Assembly: GCF_007280415.1 (NCBI RefSeq)
Contig: NZ_VKKU01000001.1
Location: forward strand, 744,001 to 808,000
Direction of reading: 5' to 3'
DNA: 64,000 nucleotides
Origin: Sphingorhabdus contaminans
GTDB taxonomy: Bacteria; Pseudomonadota; Alphaproteobacteria; Sphingomonadales; Sphingomonadaceae
The notes under the pieces were generated by a model, which worked only from the letters and a program-made list of their open reading frames with translations, was not told where the DNA came from and did no database searches. Positions 9,263 to 22,892 of this stretch are shown here, one piece after another. How positions within the stretch are numbered: the first letter of the stretch is position 1; every line of letters starts with the position of its first letter. The translations under genes were made by a program, and so were the position numbers.

Positions 9263-9832
9263 TCAGGGCCAGTGGCGCACGATATCCGAAGCCTCGGGCC
9301 GCGGACGTTCCTCGAGCGGCAGGGAAGGCGAGCCCATGAAAAACAGACCGGCAATCTGCTCGTCACCGGTACACAGTGCCGCGCGGACGACGGGATCATA
9401 GCTTGCCCATCCGGTAATCCAGCTGGCGACAAAACCGTGGGCATGGGCGGCATGCAACAGGTTCATGCCGACCGCGCCAACACTCATCTGCTGTTCCCAC
9501 AAGGGTATCTTGGCACTGGGTTGCGGGGCGAACAGCAGCAGCACCAGCGTGGGTGCCATGCGGGCAGGGGCAACCGCTGCCTCGATCTGCGCGCCACGTG
9601 CATCGGGATTGGCGGCGGTAAAGGCACGTGCCAGCAACCCTGCAAAGGCATCGCGGTCCTGCACCACGACAAAGCGCCAGGGGAACAGCTTCCCATGGTC
9701 GGGGGTGCGCATGGCGAGTTTCAATATCTCGTCCAACTGGACCGCATCGGGACCGGGCGCGACCATATCGCGTGGCTTGCCCGACCGGCGCGTGGCGAGA
9801 TAGCGGGATACGGCGGAAAGATCGTTGAACAT
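9263..9832 (-). CDS. Nitroreductase family protein, YdjA-like
   Basis: A 189-aa FMN-dependent nitroreductase-fold protein. Visible signatures are the N-terminal RRSGKP segment (FMN phosphate contact in the family), the AMRTPDHGKLFPWRFVVV stretch, and the C-terminal GWASYDPVVRAAL / GLFFMGSP segments that close the FMN site in single-domain nitroreductases. These enzymes usually act as homodimers reducing nitro compounds, quinones or enones with NAD(P)H; the physiological substrate is unknown. It lies upstream of the GntR gene on the same strand with a 46-base gap and diverges from the peptide transporter gene. Confidence 0.85.
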   Translation of the reverse strand: MFNDLSAVSRYLATRRSGKPRDMVAPGPDAVQLDEILKLAMRTPDHGKLFPWRFVVVQDRDAFAGLLARAFTAANPDARGAQIEAAVAPARMAPTLVLLLFAPQPSAKIPLWEQQMSVGAVGMNLLHAAHAHGFVASWITGWASYDPVVRAALCTGDEQIAGLFFMGSPSLPLEERPRPEASDIVRHWP

Positions 9833-9959
9833 GAAGCGGTCATTCGTCGAATTTTGCCGAACTGCGCAACAAAATTCTTCACAGCCGCAATTTTTTCGTT
9901 AGGGTTTGCCCATCTGCTCGGGGAGAGCATTGCAATAATTGACAATCAGAGGGGTTCGC

Positions 9960-11588
9960 ATGACCGATATGAAGCCAATGGGTTTATGGGCTGAGGGGGA
10001 CTGGATAGCGGCGATCGCTGTCGTCGTTCTGGGCATTTTTCTCGCTTTGGGGGCTAAGGTTGCCATCCAGCGCGAACCGGAGTTTGCAGGCCATCCCAAG
10101 GGCCTTTACATGCTGTTTTTTGCCGAAATGTGGGAACGTTTTTCCTATTACGGCATGCGCGCCATTCTCATTTTCTATCTGACGCAGCACTGGCTGTTTT
10201 CGGACTCCAAATCGAACCTGATCTACGGTGCCTATACCAGCCTTGTGTACATCACGCCGGTGCTCGGCGGCTATCTGGCCGACCGCTATCTGGGCCAGCG
10301 CAAGGCGGTGTTGTTCGGCGGTATCCTGCTTGCCATCGGACACAGCCTTATGGCGGTGGAAGGTACCGGTGGGCAGAATGATCCCACGATCAACGTGTTC
10401 TGGGCCGCACTTGCCTTCATCATCGTCGGCTCGGGCTTCCTGAAGGCCAATATTTCGGTGATGGTGGGCCAGCTCTACAAGCTGACCGACATCCGCCGGG
10501 ATGGTGCGTATACGATCTTCTACATGGGTATTAACGTCGGTGCCGCACTGGGCACCATACTTGTTGCCTATCTTGGCCAGACCATCGGTTGGGGCTGGGG
10601 CTTCGGTCTTGCCGGCATCGGGATGCTTGCAGGGCTCGTGGTTTTCGTCCTCGGCAAGGCAGCATTGAACGGTGCGGGCGAAGCGCCCATCGCACTGGCC
10701 AAGTCGAAAGAGATTACCCTCTACGGGATCGGTTTCGCCGCCGTCGCCGTGATCTGGGGGCTGGTGCAGTATCAGGATGTTATCCAGACGCTGCTCGTGA
10801 TCTCGGGCATCACGCTGCTCGGTTATGTGCTTTACGAAAGCTTCAAGCTGCCCAAGGAACCGCGGGAGCGCATGTTCGCAATCCTGTTCCTGATTTCGCT
10901 CAACCCCATTTTCTGGGGCCTGTTCGAACAGGCAGGTGGTTCGATGAACCTGTTTACCGATCGTTTTGTGGATCGTGGCGGCGTTCCTGCCGGTATCTTC
11001 CAGTCGATCAATCCCATCTACATCATCCTGCTGGCCCCGTTGTTTGCAGGATTGTGGCAGTGGCTTGGACGCAAGGGCAAGGAACCTTCGGCTCCTGCAA
11101 AATTCGGCATTGCCGTGATGCAGATGGGCTTTGCAAATCTGGTGCTTGTCTGGGGCGCGGAAGCTTATGGCATTGCGGTAATGACGCCGGTCTATCTGGT
11201 ATTCCTCTATTATCTGTTCGCAACCACGGCAGAGCTTTGCCTGTCGCCGGTCGGCCTTTCGGCGATGAACCGCCTGGCACCGAAATTCCTCGCTTCGCTG
11301 ATCATGGGTGCATGGTTCTACATGACCGCGGTCGGCAACTTCGTTGCGGGTAAGATTGGCGAGGCAACGGGCGGACATGATGGTGAAATGAGCAAGCAGG
11401 GCTTGCTGGACGTTTACGAACTGTTCGGCTGGATTGCGCTGGGCGTCGGTGTCGCCGTTCTGCTCGTCTCGCCCATCGTGAAGAAATGGATGCACCTCGA
11501 TACGCTGGAAGATGAAAAGCTCGAAGGTGCGGCCGAAGTGGGTGAGGCACAGGCTGCCGGTACCCATCCTTCAACCAATGGGAACTAA
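9960..11588 (+). CDS. POT family proton-dependent oligopeptide transporter
   Basis: A 542-aa inner-membrane proton symporter of the PTR2/POT family for di- and tripeptides. The hallmark motif EMWERFSYYGMRA (ExxERFxYYG) follows the first membrane helix, and FYMGINVGAALG is the PTR2 second signature. About 14 hydrophobic segments are visible. I chose ATG 9960 because GAGGGG precedes it by six bases; the upstream ATG at 9939 lacks a good site. Two amidohydrolase genes follow at once (six bases to the first), suggesting uptake of peptides or related amides coupled to their hydrolysis. Confidence 0.9.
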   Translation: MTDMKPMGLWAEGDWIAAIAVVVLGIFLALGAKVAIQREPEFAGHPKGLYMLFFAEMWERFSYYGMRAILIFYLTQHWLFSDSKSNLIYGAYTSLVYITPVLGGYLADRYLGQRKAVLFGGILLAIGHSLMAVEGTGGQNDPTINVFWAALAFIIVGSGFLKANISVMVGQLYKLTDIRRDGAYTIFYMGINVGAALGTILVAYLGQTIGWGWGFGLAGIGMLAGLVVFVLGKAALNGAGEAPIALAKSKEITLYGIGFAAVAVIWGLVQYQDVIQTLLVISGITLLGYVLYESFKLPKEPRERMFAILFLISLNPIFWGLFEQAGGSMNLFTDRFVDRGGVPAGIFQSINPIYIILLAPLFAGLWQWLGRKGKEPSAPAKFGIAVMQMGFANLVLVWGAEAYGIAVMTPVYLVFLYYLFATTAELCLSPVGLSAMNRLAPKFLASLIMGAWFYMTAVGNFVAGKIGEATGGHDGEMSKQGLLDVYELFGWIALGVGVAVLLVSPIVKKWMHLDTLEDEKLEGAAEVGEAQAAGTHPSTNGN

Positions 11589-11594
11589 GCGAAG

Positions 11595-12986
11595 ATGAGA
11601 TTTACCCGGAAGGCAATCGCTGCCTGTTTGTTGCCGCTGACGATTGCGGCGTGCACATCGACCGAGAAACCGCAAACGGTATCCTCGGTAAAGCCGGCGG
11701 AAAAGGCCCCTGCGCCTTTCCCGTCGACCTATAAAGCCTATCCGGGTGTCGCCACGGCGATCCGCAACGTCACCATTTACGATGGTGAAGGCGGAAAGAT
11801 CGACAATGGTGTGGTGTTCATGTCCGGCGGCAAGATCAGCAGTGTCGGCGGGCCGGATACGGCAATCCCCGCGGATATTGCTGTTTTTGACGGCACCGGC
11901 AAATTTGTGACGCCCGGCATAATCGATATCCATTCCCATCTGGGGGACTATCCGACCCCTTCAGTGGAGGCGCATAGCGATGGCAACGAAGCGACAGCGC
12001 CAACCACACCAGAGGTATGGGCCGAACATAGCGTCTGGCCGCAGGATCCCGGTTTCAGCCGCGCGCTCGCCAATGGGGGCGTGACATCCCTGCAAATCCT
12101 GCCCGGCTCTGCCAATCTGATGGGCGGCCGTTCGGTTGTCCTGAAAAATGTCTATTCGCGTACGATACAGGGCATGAAGTTTCCGGGCGCGCCCTATGGC
12201 CTGAAAATGGCCTGCGGTGAAAATCCGAAGCGCGTCTATGGCGCAAAAGGCCGGATGCCGTCGACCCGGATGGGCAATCTTGCCGTCAACCGGCAGACAT
12301 GGATCAAGGCGCAGGAATATCGCAAGAAACGCGACAGCGGCAAGGAATTCACCCGCGATCTGGGCATGGAGACACTGGCCGGGGTTCTGGACGGTGAGAT
12401 CAGCATCCAGAACCACTGCTACCGCGCCGACGAAATGGCTCTCGTCCTCGATATGGCGAAGGAATTCGGCTATAAGGTATCGACCTTCCATCACGCTGTG
12501 GAAAGCTACAAGATTGCCGATCTGCTGCGCGACAATGGCGTATGCTCGGCAGTGTGGGCGGACTGGTGGGGCTTCAAGATGGAGGCTTATGACGCCATTC
12601 CGGAAAATGCCGCGATCCTGCAAAACAGCGGTGCCTGCGTCATCATCCATTCGGACGATGAAAACCAGATTCAGCGCCTGAACCAGGAAGCTGCGAAGGC
12701 GCAGGCCGATGGCCGCCGCATGGGTATCCGGATTCCCGATGCCGAAGTCATCAAATGGCTGACCTACAATCCTGCCAAGGCCCTGGGCATATCCGACAAG
12801 ACCGGCAGCCTGAAACCCGGCAAGATGGCGGACGTCGTTTTGTGGAACGGCAATCCGCTCAGCGTCTATTCCCGCCCCGAAATGGTGTGGATTGACGGCG
12901 CGTTGATGTATGATGCGAAGGACCCGAAACGGCGACCGGTGAGCGATTTCGAGCTGGGCCAGCCTGGTGAAGGAGATGTGAAATGA
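11595..12986 (+). CDS. Amidohydrolase (imidazolonepropionase-like lipoprotein)
   Basis: A 463-aa metal-dependent hydrolase with an N-terminal signal ending in a lipobox-like IAAC (Cys near residue 16), so probably an outer- or inner-membrane lipoprotein facing the periplasm. The TIM-barrel metal ligands are present: the HxH motif in GIIDIHSH, later histidines in QNHCYRAD and TFHHAVES, and an Asp in IHSDDENQ. Related enzymes act on cyclic amides or as Xaa-Pro-type peptidases. Its stop overlaps the start of the next amidohydrolase gene (ATGA), so the two are translationally coupled and may form a complex. Confidence 0.83.
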   Translation: MRFTRKAIAACLLPLTIAACTSTEKPQTVSSVKPAEKAPAPFPSTYKAYPGVATAIRNVTIYDGEGGKIDNGVVFMSGGKISSVGGPDTAIPADIAVFDGTGKFVTPGIIDIHSHLGDYPTPSVEAHSDGNEATAPTTPEVWAEHSVWPQDPGFSRALANGGVTSLQILPGSANLMGGRSVVLKNVYSRTIQGMKFPGAPYGLKMACGENPKRVYGAKGRMPSTRMGNLAVNRQTWIKAQEYRKKRDSGKEFTRDLGMETLAGVLDGEISIQNHCYRADEMALVLDMAKEFGYKVSTFHHAVESYKIADLLRDNGVCSAVWADWWGFKMEAYDAIPENAAILQNSGACVIIHSDDENQIQRLNQEAAKAQADGRRMGIRIPDAEVIKWLTYNPAKALGISDKTGSLKPGKMADVVLWNGNPLSVYSRPEMVWIDGALMYDAKDPKRRPVSDFELGQPGEGDVK

Positions 12987-14275
12987 AGCATCTCCTCCTT
13001 GCAGCAGCCGCTTTGGCGGCTTTGACTTCGCCATCCCATGCCGAAACCATTGCGATTACAGGTGGCAAGCTTGTCATCGGTGACGGAAGCGGACCTGTGG
13101 ACGGCGGTACCGTCGTCATTCGCGATGGTTCCATCATCGCGGCAGGTGTCGGCGTCGCCATTCCGGCAGGCGCGCGCCAGATTGACGCAAGCGGTAAATG
13201 GGTCACGCCGGGCGTATTTGCCGGCTTTACCCGCCTTGGCCTTTCCGAAGTCGACGCCGTCAACGGCACCAACGACAAAAGCGGTGGCAAGAGCGGATTT
13301 TCTGCCGCCATCGACATTGCACCTGCCATCGATCCGTTCCGCTCGCCCTTTGCCGTCAACCGGTCGGCGGGGGTCACGCGGGCTGTGGTCGCGCCCGAGG
13401 CTGCGGACAATATCTTTGCAGGGCAGGGCGCGATTGCCGATCTGGGTGCGGACAGCGATGCGGTCACCAAGGCCCGCGCGTTCCAGTTCGCCGAATTTGG
13501 CGAAGACGGCGCAGCAAATGCCGGTGGCAGCCGTGCAGGAACGCATCTGCATTTCCGCGCAATGCTGCGTGAGGCGCAGGAATATGCGGCAGGCCGCGAT
13601 ACTTTCGACGATGATCTTTTGAAGGCAGAGGACGCGAAGGCGTTGCTGTCGGTGCTGCGCGGTGAAACGCGTCTGCTGATCCATGTCGAGGGTGCGAATG
13701 ACATGCTGCGCCTGCTCGAACTGAAACGCGACTTTCCGTCCATCAAGATGGTGTTCGTGGGTGCGACCGAAGGTTGGCGCGTTGCCCCGCAACTGGCGCA
13801 GGCCGGTGTTCCGGTCATCGCGTCGGCGCTGAACGATTTGCCCGCGACATTTGAGATGCTGGGCGCAACGCAAAGCAATATCGGGCGCATGAAAGATGCA
13901 GGCGTCAAAGTGGCGATTGGCATGATCAACGACCGCGATTCCCACCAGTTGCGCTACACCACGCAATATGCGGGCAATCTGGTCAGCCTTGAAAAACTGC
14001 CGAATGCGACGGGCTTGTCCTGGGGCGAAGCCTTTGCGGCGATCAGCTCCGTTCCGGCCGATATCATGGGTGTAGGCGACCGTTTCGGCAGTCTGAAGGC
14101 CGGCAAGGCCGGGGATGTTGTGGTGTGGGATGGTGACCCGCTGGAACTGTCCAGCGCGCCGACCACGGTCATTATCGATGGTGTCGAACAGCCCCTGGGC
14201 AACCGGCAGCAGCGGCTACGCGACCGATATGCGCGCCCGACCGAGGGGGATTTGCCAAAAGCCTATGACCGCTAG
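12983..14275 (+). CDS. Amidohydrolase-like protein lacking the HxH metal motif
   Basis: A 430-aa exported amidohydrolase homologue with signal peptide (LLLAAAALAALTSPSHA). The barrel framework is kept (GGKLVIGDGSGPVDGGTVVIRDG, KWVTPGV, and the C-terminal GSLKAGKAGDVVVWDGDPLE), but where its partner reads VTPGIIDIHSH this protein reads VTPGVFAGFTR, so both histidines of the first metal pair are replaced. It is therefore likely a non-catalytic or altered-metal subunit working with the upstream gene, which it overlaps by four bases. Tandem pairs of this kind occur in related bacteria (recollection). The role is inferred from context only. Confidence 0.8.
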   Translation: MKHLLLAAAALAALTSPSHAETIAITGGKLVIGDGSGPVDGGTVVIRDGSIIAAGVGVAIPAGARQIDASGKWVTPGVFAGFTRLGLSEVDAVNGTNDKSGGKSGFSAAIDIAPAIDPFRSPFAVNRSAGVTRAVVAPEAADNIFAGQGAIADLGADSDAVTKARAFQFAEFGEDGAANAGGSRAGTHLHFRAMLREAQEYAAGRDTFDDDLLKAEDAKALLSVLRGETRLLIHVEGANDMLRLLELKRDFPSIKMVFVGATEGWRVAPQLAQAGVPVIASALNDLPATFEMLGATQSNIGRMKDAGVKVAIGMINDRDSHQLRYTTQYAGNLVSLEKLPNATGLSWGEAFAAISSVPADIMGVGDRFGSLKAGKAGDVVVWDGDPLELSSAPTTVIIDGVEQPLGNRQQRLRDRYARPTEGDLPKAYDR

Positions 14276-14324
14276 GCAACAAAGCTGTTAAGAGCAGCAT
14301 TTTTAGGGGGCCGGAGAATTTGAG

Positions 14325-15002
14325 TTGAACGCTTATCTTCCTTTGGCTGCCGCTTGCGCTGCTTTTGTGGGCACCCATTTTCTGATGTCGCATCCATTGC
14401 GGGCGACACTGGTATACCGGTTGCGCGGTAACGGCTTTGCCTTGCTTTATTCCGCGGTGTCTCTGGGTTTGTTCTACTGGATGATCACGGCCTTTGCGCA
14501 GGCACCCAAGGGGGATTATTTCTGGGCTGTCGGTGATGTGCTGTGGGGCATTACCAGTATCCTCACACTGGTTGCGGCCATTCTCTTTTCCGGCTCATTC
14601 ATTCGCAATCCGGCGTTGCCCGGGGTGCCGGACGCCCTTGCGGCCCAGGAACCCGCAGGCGTGTTCAATGTAACCCGTCATCCGATGATGTGGGGCTTTG
14701 CCCTGTGGGGTATCGGCCACATCCTGATTGCGCCACGGATCGACAGTTTCCTGTTTGCCGGAAGCATCGTGTTTCTGGCCCTTGTCGGGTCGAAAGGGCA
14801 GGAAATCAAAAAGCGGAAACTGGCTGGAGTGGAATGGGATGCCTGGCTGCGCCGAACCCAGTTCTGGCCGCGTCTGTCGGCCCTTCCGTCGGTTGGTTTC
14901 GGGCCGTGGATTGCCGGTATTGTCTTGTGGCTTGCGGCCACATGGGGCCATGCGTTTCTGGGCGTTGCCGGTGCAGGCATATTCCGCTGGTGGGCGGTCT
15001 AG
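14325..15002 (+). CDS. NnrU family / isoprenylcysteine methyltransferase-like membrane protein
   Basis: A 225-aa polytopic membrane protein with about six hydrophobic segments. The segment NVTRHPMMWGFALWGIGHIL is the conserved core of NnrU and ICMT-like membrane proteins, where RHP marks the putative cofactor site. A TTG start at 14325 is supported by GGAG eight bases upstream and by hydrophobic sequence beginning at once. NnrU is named from denitrifier gene clusters, but nothing here indicates denitrification, so the function remains unknown. Confidence 0.75.
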   Translation: MNAYLPLAAACAAFVGTHFLMSHPLRATLVYRLRGNGFALLYSAVSLGLFYWMITAFAQAPKGDYFWAVGDVLWGITSILTLVAAILFSGSFIRNPALPGVPDALAAQEPAGVFNVTRHPMMWGFALWGIGHILIAPRIDSFLFAGSIVFLALVGSKGQEIKKRKLAGVEWDAWLRRTQFWPRLSALPSVGFGPWIAGIVLWLAATWGHAFLGVAGAGIFRWWAV

Positions 15003-15009
15003 GGTCCGG

Positions 15010-15042
15010 TTAGGGACTGTCCCACGGGAGGACTGTCCCTAA
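15010..15042. terminator. Hairpin between convergent genes
   Basis: TTAGGGAC (15010-15017) pairs with GTCCCTAA (15035-15042) around a 17-base loop that itself contains GGGA/TCCC complementarity. It lies just after the NnrU-like gene and before the end of the aldo/keto reductase gene, as expected of a bidirectional terminator, though no T-run follows. A related GGGACTGTC sequence occurs at 23404-23412 in another convergent gap. Confidence 0.4.
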
Positions 15043-15095
15043 TAGTTGAGTAAGCTCGCGAAACGCCTTAGTTTCGACCCAACTCCCGACTGTAT

Positions 15096-16068
<973 letters not shown>

Positions 16069-16091
<23 letters not shown>

Positions 16092-17322
16092 CCAACTTCT
16101 CCTTTTCAGGTGCCTCAATGGCGGTCGCAAGCGCGACGTCCATTTGGACATTGCCGGTTGTTCTGAAAATGTCCGGCAGCGTTTCCACCGCGATCAGCAG
16201 GGCCAGCGGTTCGACCGGAATGCCCAGGGCCAGACAGATTGGCGCGATCGAGGTCACAAAGCTGACCGTACCGGGCAGACTGACTGCACCCATGGATGTC
16301 AACGCGGCGATGAAAATGGCAAAGGCATAGTCGAAACCGTCCAGTTTCACGCCAAACCAGTTGGCCACATAAAGCGCAACCGCAAGGTTCATGGCGGGTC
16401 CCGTGACGCGCAAGAGGGCGACGGCCATGGGAAGAACCAGACCAGCCGTCGATTCCCGCACGCCCAGCGCTTCGGACTTTTGCAGCATCAGCGGCAGGCT
16501 TGCGAGCGACGATTGGGTCGATACGGCGAAGGCCTGAACCGGCGCGATTTGGCGGGCATAGTCGGTGAAGCGCACTTTCCCGGCAAAGACGGCCACCGGA
16601 TAGGCGAAGGCCCCGACGACGATGCCGACCATGGAAACCACGCCGATATAGTGGAGCACCGCGCCCAGCGCGGCAAAGCCGGAACGGGCCCCGACCACAT
16701 AGGCCAAGGCGAAGACGCCGATGGGCGCCAGTTTCAACACCCATTCAATCACGATCACCATGGCATCGGCCAGCGCGCTGAAAAAACCGGCCATATGCTG
16801 GCGCGGTTCGGGGGCGAGACGGGTAATGGCAAAGGCGAAGGTCATGGTGAAGATCAGCAGCTTCAGGATGGAATCGCTGGCCGCGGCTGCAATCACATTG
16901 GTCGGAACAAGCGCGACGATAAAGTCCCGCAAGCCGGGCTGCTCGCCAACCGCGGCGGCGGTCGTCAGCGCGGACCTTAGCGCATCGGCGCTTTCCTGCG
17001 GCATCGGAACGAGCGCGAGGAAGGTGGGCGTAAGGATCGCGCCCATGCAGGCGGACAGGCCCATCATCACAACGATCCATGCGACCGTCCGCGCGGCCAT
17101 AGGGCCTGCACGTGCGGCTTCTGCGCTTTTGACGATGCCGGTTATGACCAGTGCGACGATCAACGGCACAACCGTCATCCGCAACGCGTTCAGCCATAAT
17201 GTCCCGACGATATCGAAGGCGAAATCCAGTTGTTTGGCGACTGCCGGAATCTGGGCCGTCAGGAGGATGCCGAGCAATAGACCGACAACCAAAGCGATAA
17301 GAATACGTGTTGCGTTAGACAT
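16069..17322 (-). CDS. Dicarboxylate/amino acid:cation symporter (DAACS family)
   Basis: A 417-aa inner-membrane symporter of the GltP/DctA family. About eight membrane helices plus re-entrant regions are visible, with the serine-rich loop [13 protein letters not shown] and the late [11 protein letters not shown] / [19 protein letters not shown] substrate- and cation-binding segments. Transports glutamate, aspartate or C4-dicarboxylates with Na+ or H+. The ATG at 17322 is chosen because [18 protein letters not shown] begins the first membrane helix; the longer frame adds unrelated basic sequence. Diverges from glmM across a 97-base gap. Confidence 0.88.
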
Positions 17323-17419
17323 GACGAGAAGTCTTGCCAGCCTGCCGCCCCCTATGCAAGGGAGAGGCATCGCGGTTGCACTTTTTTGTCGTAATTCCGC
17401 ACGGATATCAGGAACAGTC

Positions 17420-18760
17420 ATGGCGCGTAAATATTTCGGAACCGACGGGATCAGAGGCCGTACCAATGCCAGCGCGATGACGCCGGAAATGGCGATGAAG
17501 GTCGGTCAGGCGGCGGGCGCCCATTTCCTGCGCGGCGCACATAAACATCGTGTCGTGATCGGCAAGGATACACGGCTTTCGGGCTATATGATCGAAAATG
17601 CGCTGGTCGCAGGATTTACCAGCGTGGGCATGGATGTGGTGCAATTCGGCCCCATTCCGACGCCGGCAGTGGCGCTGCTCACCCGCTCGATGCGCGCTGA
17701 TCTGGGCGTGATGATCTCGGCAAGCCATAATCCATATGAGGATAATGGTATAAAGCTGTTCGGGCCGGACGGTTTCAAGCTGTCCGATGCGGATGAAATT
17801 GCGATCGAAGCCTTGCTTGATCAGCCCGCCAAGCTGGCCAATGCGCCCGATGTCGGCAGGGCGCGGCGTATCGAGGACAGCCGGGGCCGCTATATCCATG
17901 CGATCAAGGCATCGGTGCCGGAACATATCCGCTTTGACGGTCTGCACGTCGTTCTCGATTGCGCGCATGGTGCCGCCTATCAGGTGGCCCCGACGGCGAT
18001 CTGGGAACTGGGTGCGAAGGTGACGCCTATCGGGGTCAATCCCAATGGCAAGAATATCAACGACAAGGTCGGTTCGACCTATGTTTCGACCTTGCAGGAA
18101 ACGGTGGTTTCGGCAGGCGCCGATATCGGCATTGCCCTCGACGGCGACGCGGACCGTTTGATCGTTGTCGACGAAAAAGGCCGGGTCGTGGATGGCGACC
18201 AGATCATGGCACTGCTCGGCACGGCGATGAGCCGGGCGGGCAAGCTTACAGGGGATGGTATCGTCGCGACGGTCATGTCCAATCTGGGGCTTGAGCGGTA
18301 TCTGGAAAGCCAGCATCTCAAACTGGTGCGCGCGAAGGTCGGTGACCGCTATGTTCTCGAAGAAATGCGTAACCACGGCATCAATGTGGGCGGCGAGCAA
18401 TCGGGGCATATGATCCTGCTCGACCATGCGACAACCGGCGACGGCACGATCGCAGCGTTGCAGGTATTGGCGCAACTGGTCGAAAGCGGCAAACCTGCAA
18501 GCGAGGTGCTGCATCTATTCGATCCCGTACCGCAGCTATTGAAAAATGTCCGCTTTGCAGGGGGCAAACCGCTCGAAAATTCCATGGTACAGGCTGTCAT
18601 TGCGGAGGCAGAGGCGGAGCTTGCGGGCAAGGGCCGTCTGGTTATCCGCCCATCGGGAACCGAACCTGTCATCCGCGTCATGGCCGAGGGCGACGATGCC
18701 GCGCAGGTCGAAAAGCTCGTTGATGCGATATGCGATGCGGTAAAGGCAGCGGCAGCTTGA
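17420..18760 (+). CDS. glmM: Phosphoglucosamine mutase
   Basis: Converts glucosamine-6-phosphate to glucosamine-1-phosphate for UDP-GlcNAc, peptidoglycan and LPS. The 446-aa protein carries the catalytic phosphoserine Ser102 in [10 protein letters not shown], the Mg2+ loop LDGDADR, the sugar-binding GGEQSGH, and the phosphate-binding [10 protein letters not shown], all canonical. ATG 17420 fits the family N-terminus [13 protein letters not shown]; the much longer open frame upstream is antisense to the symporter. The stop overlaps a TTG start of thiD, and rnhB follows, making a three-gene coupled run. Confidence 0.95.
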   Translation: MARKYFGTDGIRGRTNASAMTPEMAMKVGQAAGAHFLRGAHKHRVVIGKDTRLSGYMIENALVAGFTSVGMDVVQFGPIPTPAVALLTRSMRADLGVMISASHNPYEDNGIKLFGPDGFKLSDADEIAIEALLDQPAKLANAPDVGRARRIEDSRGRYIHAIKASVPEHIRFDGLHVVLDCAHGAAYQVAPTAIWELGAKVTPIGVNPNGKNINDKVGSTYVSTLQETVVSAGADIGIALDGDADRLIVVDEKGRVVDGDQIMALLGTAMSRAGKLTGDGIVATVMSNLGLERYLESQHLKLVRAKVGDRYVLEEMRNHGINVGGEQSGHMILLDHATTGDGTIAALQVLAQLVESGKPASEVLHLFDPVPQLLKNVRFAGGKPLENSMVQAVIAEAEAELAGKGRLVIRPSGTEPVIRVMAEGDDAAQVEKLVDAICDAVKAAAA

Positions 18761-19902
18761 ACAGCGACGGCAAACCTGTCCGCGTTCTGATCATTGCCGG
18801 CTCGGACAGCGGCGGTGGCGCAGGTATTCAGGCGGATATCAAGACGGTCACCATGCTGGGCGGCCATGCCATGACCGCCATTACCGCGATCACCGCGCAA
18901 AACACCCTGGGCGTTGATGCGGTTCATATGGTGCCGACCGATATGGTCATTGACCAGATTGCATCGGTGGTCAGCGATATCGGCGTTGATGCGGTGAAAA
19001 TCGGCATGATCGGCAATGCAGGGACAGCGCATGCGGTGGCCGATAGCCTTGCCGAACTATCCTGTCCCATCGTGTTTGACCCCGTGATGGTTGCAACCAG
19101 CGGCGCGGTGCTGGCCGATGCGGACACGATCTCCGCCTTTGAACGGCTGATGCGGCTTGCCACTATAACCACCCCCAATCTGCCGGAGCTGGAGGCGCTG
19201 GGCGGCAAGAGCGCGTTGCTCGCCCGCCATATTCCGCTTCTGATCAAGGGTGGCCATTCGGACGACGATCTGATCGTCGACGAACTCCATCTCGCCGAGG
19301 AACAATGCGTCAGCTGGTCCGACGAACGGATCGCGACGCGCAGCACACACGGCACGGGATGCACACTTGCCACCGCCATCGCCACCGGCCTTGGGCAGGG
19401 GATGGATCTGGTTCCCGCGATCGAACGTGCGCGTCTGTTCGTGCGCCTTGCCTTGCACGATGCGCCGGGGCTGGGGCAGGGGCATGGGCCGATGGGGCAC
19501 CAGTCGGTGCGTGAGGATGCGATGGTCGCAGGGCCCTCGCTCAATCAGGTCACGGTAGGGTGCCGGGACTATGGTGCATCAGTGGATTTCTACCGCACGC
19601 TGGGTTTGCAGCAAATCGTCGACAGCCCGGAAAATGGCTATGCCCGGTTCGAAATGCCCAATGGCGTGACATTCTCGGTCCACCAGCATGATGCCTGCTC
19701 GACATCAACCGTGGTCTATTTCGAGAGCAAAAGGCTCGATGCCTGGGTCGGCGAATTGCTGAGCCTTGGCTATCTGTTCGACCAGATGCCGCAGGACGAA
19801 AGCTGGGGCTGGCGTGAAGCACGCCTGCTGGACCCTGCGGGTAATATTGTGTGCCTTTATAGCGCAGGCGAAAACAGGCGCTATCCCGCCTGGCGGATAT
19901 GA
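18757..19902 (+). CDS. thiD: HMP-P kinase ThiD fused to a VOC (glyoxalase-like) domain
   Basis: Residues ~1-255 are a hydroxymethylpyrimidine/phosphomethylpyrimidine kinase of thiamine synthesis: [19 protein letters not shown] at the N-terminus, [17 protein letters not shown], and the anion-hole motif [15 protein letters not shown]. Residues ~260-381 are a separate VOC domain ([40 protein letters not shown]). In VOC enzymes the first strand usually carries a metal-binding His; here it is Gln (LNQVTV), and the final Glu position reads Cys, so a metal enzyme is doubtful. The preferred start is TTG 18757 overlapping the glmM stop; ATG 18730 is an alternative. Overlaps rnhB by four bases. Confidence 0.87.
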   Translation: MNSDGKPVRVLIIAGSDSGGGAGIQADIKTVTMLGGHAMTAITAITAQNTLGVDAVHMVPTDMVIDQIASVVSDIGVDAVKIGMIGNAGTAHAVADSLAELSCPIVFDPVMVATSGAVLADADTISAFERLMRLATITTPNLPELEALGGKSALLARHIPLLIKGGHSDDDLIVDELHLAEEQCVSWSDERIATRSTHGTGCTLATAIATGLGQGMDLVPAIERARLFVRLALHDAPGLGQGHGPMGHQSVREDAMVAGPSLNQVTVGCRDYGASVDFYRTLGLQQIVDSPENGYARFEMPNGVTFSVHQHDACSTSTVVYFESKRLDAWVGELLSLGYLFDQMPQDESWGWREARLLDPAGNIVCLYSAGENRRYPAWRI

Positions 19903-20453
19903 TTGTCGGTGTGGACGAAGCAGGGCGGGGCCCGCTTGCAGGGCCGGTAGTCGCCGCCGCCGTTGTCCTGTGCGAAGAAGGCATTGCCGGACTGGATGAC
20001 AGCAAAAAGCTTTCGCCCAAGATGCGGGCGTCCCTGGAAGAGCAGATAAAGGCGAAATGCCGCTGGGCCGTCGGTCTGTGTAGCGTCGAGGAAATCGACC
20101 GGATCAACATTTTGCAGGCGACCATGCTGGCCATGACACGTGCGGTCGAGGCGCTCGCGATTACGCCCGCGCTTGTGATGGTCGATGGCAACCGCCTGCC
20201 CAAATGGAGCTATAGGGCGCAAGCTGTCATCGGTGGTGACGCCATCCACCCATGCATTTCGGCGGCAAGCATCATCGCCAAGGAGCATCGCGACCGTCTG
20301 ATGGTCGAGGCCGACAGGCAGTTTCCGGGTTATGGCTGGGCGTCGAACAAGGGCTATGGAGCGGCCACCCATATGGAGGCATTGCGCCGCCTCGGCCCCA
20401 CGCCTCTGCACCGAAAGAGCTTCGCGCCAGTGGCACAGATGATTTTGGTGTAA
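19899..20453 (+). CDS. rnhB: Ribonuclease HII
   Basis: A 184-aa RNase HII that cuts RNA in RNA-DNA hybrids and single ribonucleotides in DNA. The active-site Asp-Glu pair is in [14 protein letters not shown], and a third Asp in [11 protein letters not shown]. The Lys/Ser-rich [11 protein letters not shown] loop and [13 protein letters not shown] are typical. The ATG overlaps the thiD stop (ATGA). The family is usually ~190-220 aa, so this is full length. It is followed by the GANTC-rich ccrM control region. The rnhB-ccrM adjacency is, from memory, common in alphaproteobacteria. Confidence 0.94.
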   Translation: MIVGVDEAGRGPLAGPVVAAAVVLCEEGIAGLDDSKKLSPKMRASLEEQIKAKCRWAVGLCSVEEIDRINILQATMLAMTRAVEALAITPALVMVDGNRLPKWSYRAQAVIGGDAIHPCISAASIIAKEHRDRLMVEADRQFPGYGWASNKGYGAATHMEALRRLGPTPLHRKSFAPVAQMILV

Positions 20454-20476
20454 CGGAATGTAAAATCTTTGCCAGT

Positions 20477-22892
<2,416 letters not shown>

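Noticed and set aside
9984-11567. 527-residue minus-strand open frame
   Set aside because: Antisense to the POT transporter gene; composition is His- and Gln-rich nonsense with no motif.
16721-17419. N-terminal extension of glmM
   Set aside because: The frame is open, but the segment is antisense to the symporter gene, and GlmM proteins start at the [10 protein letters not shown] segment.
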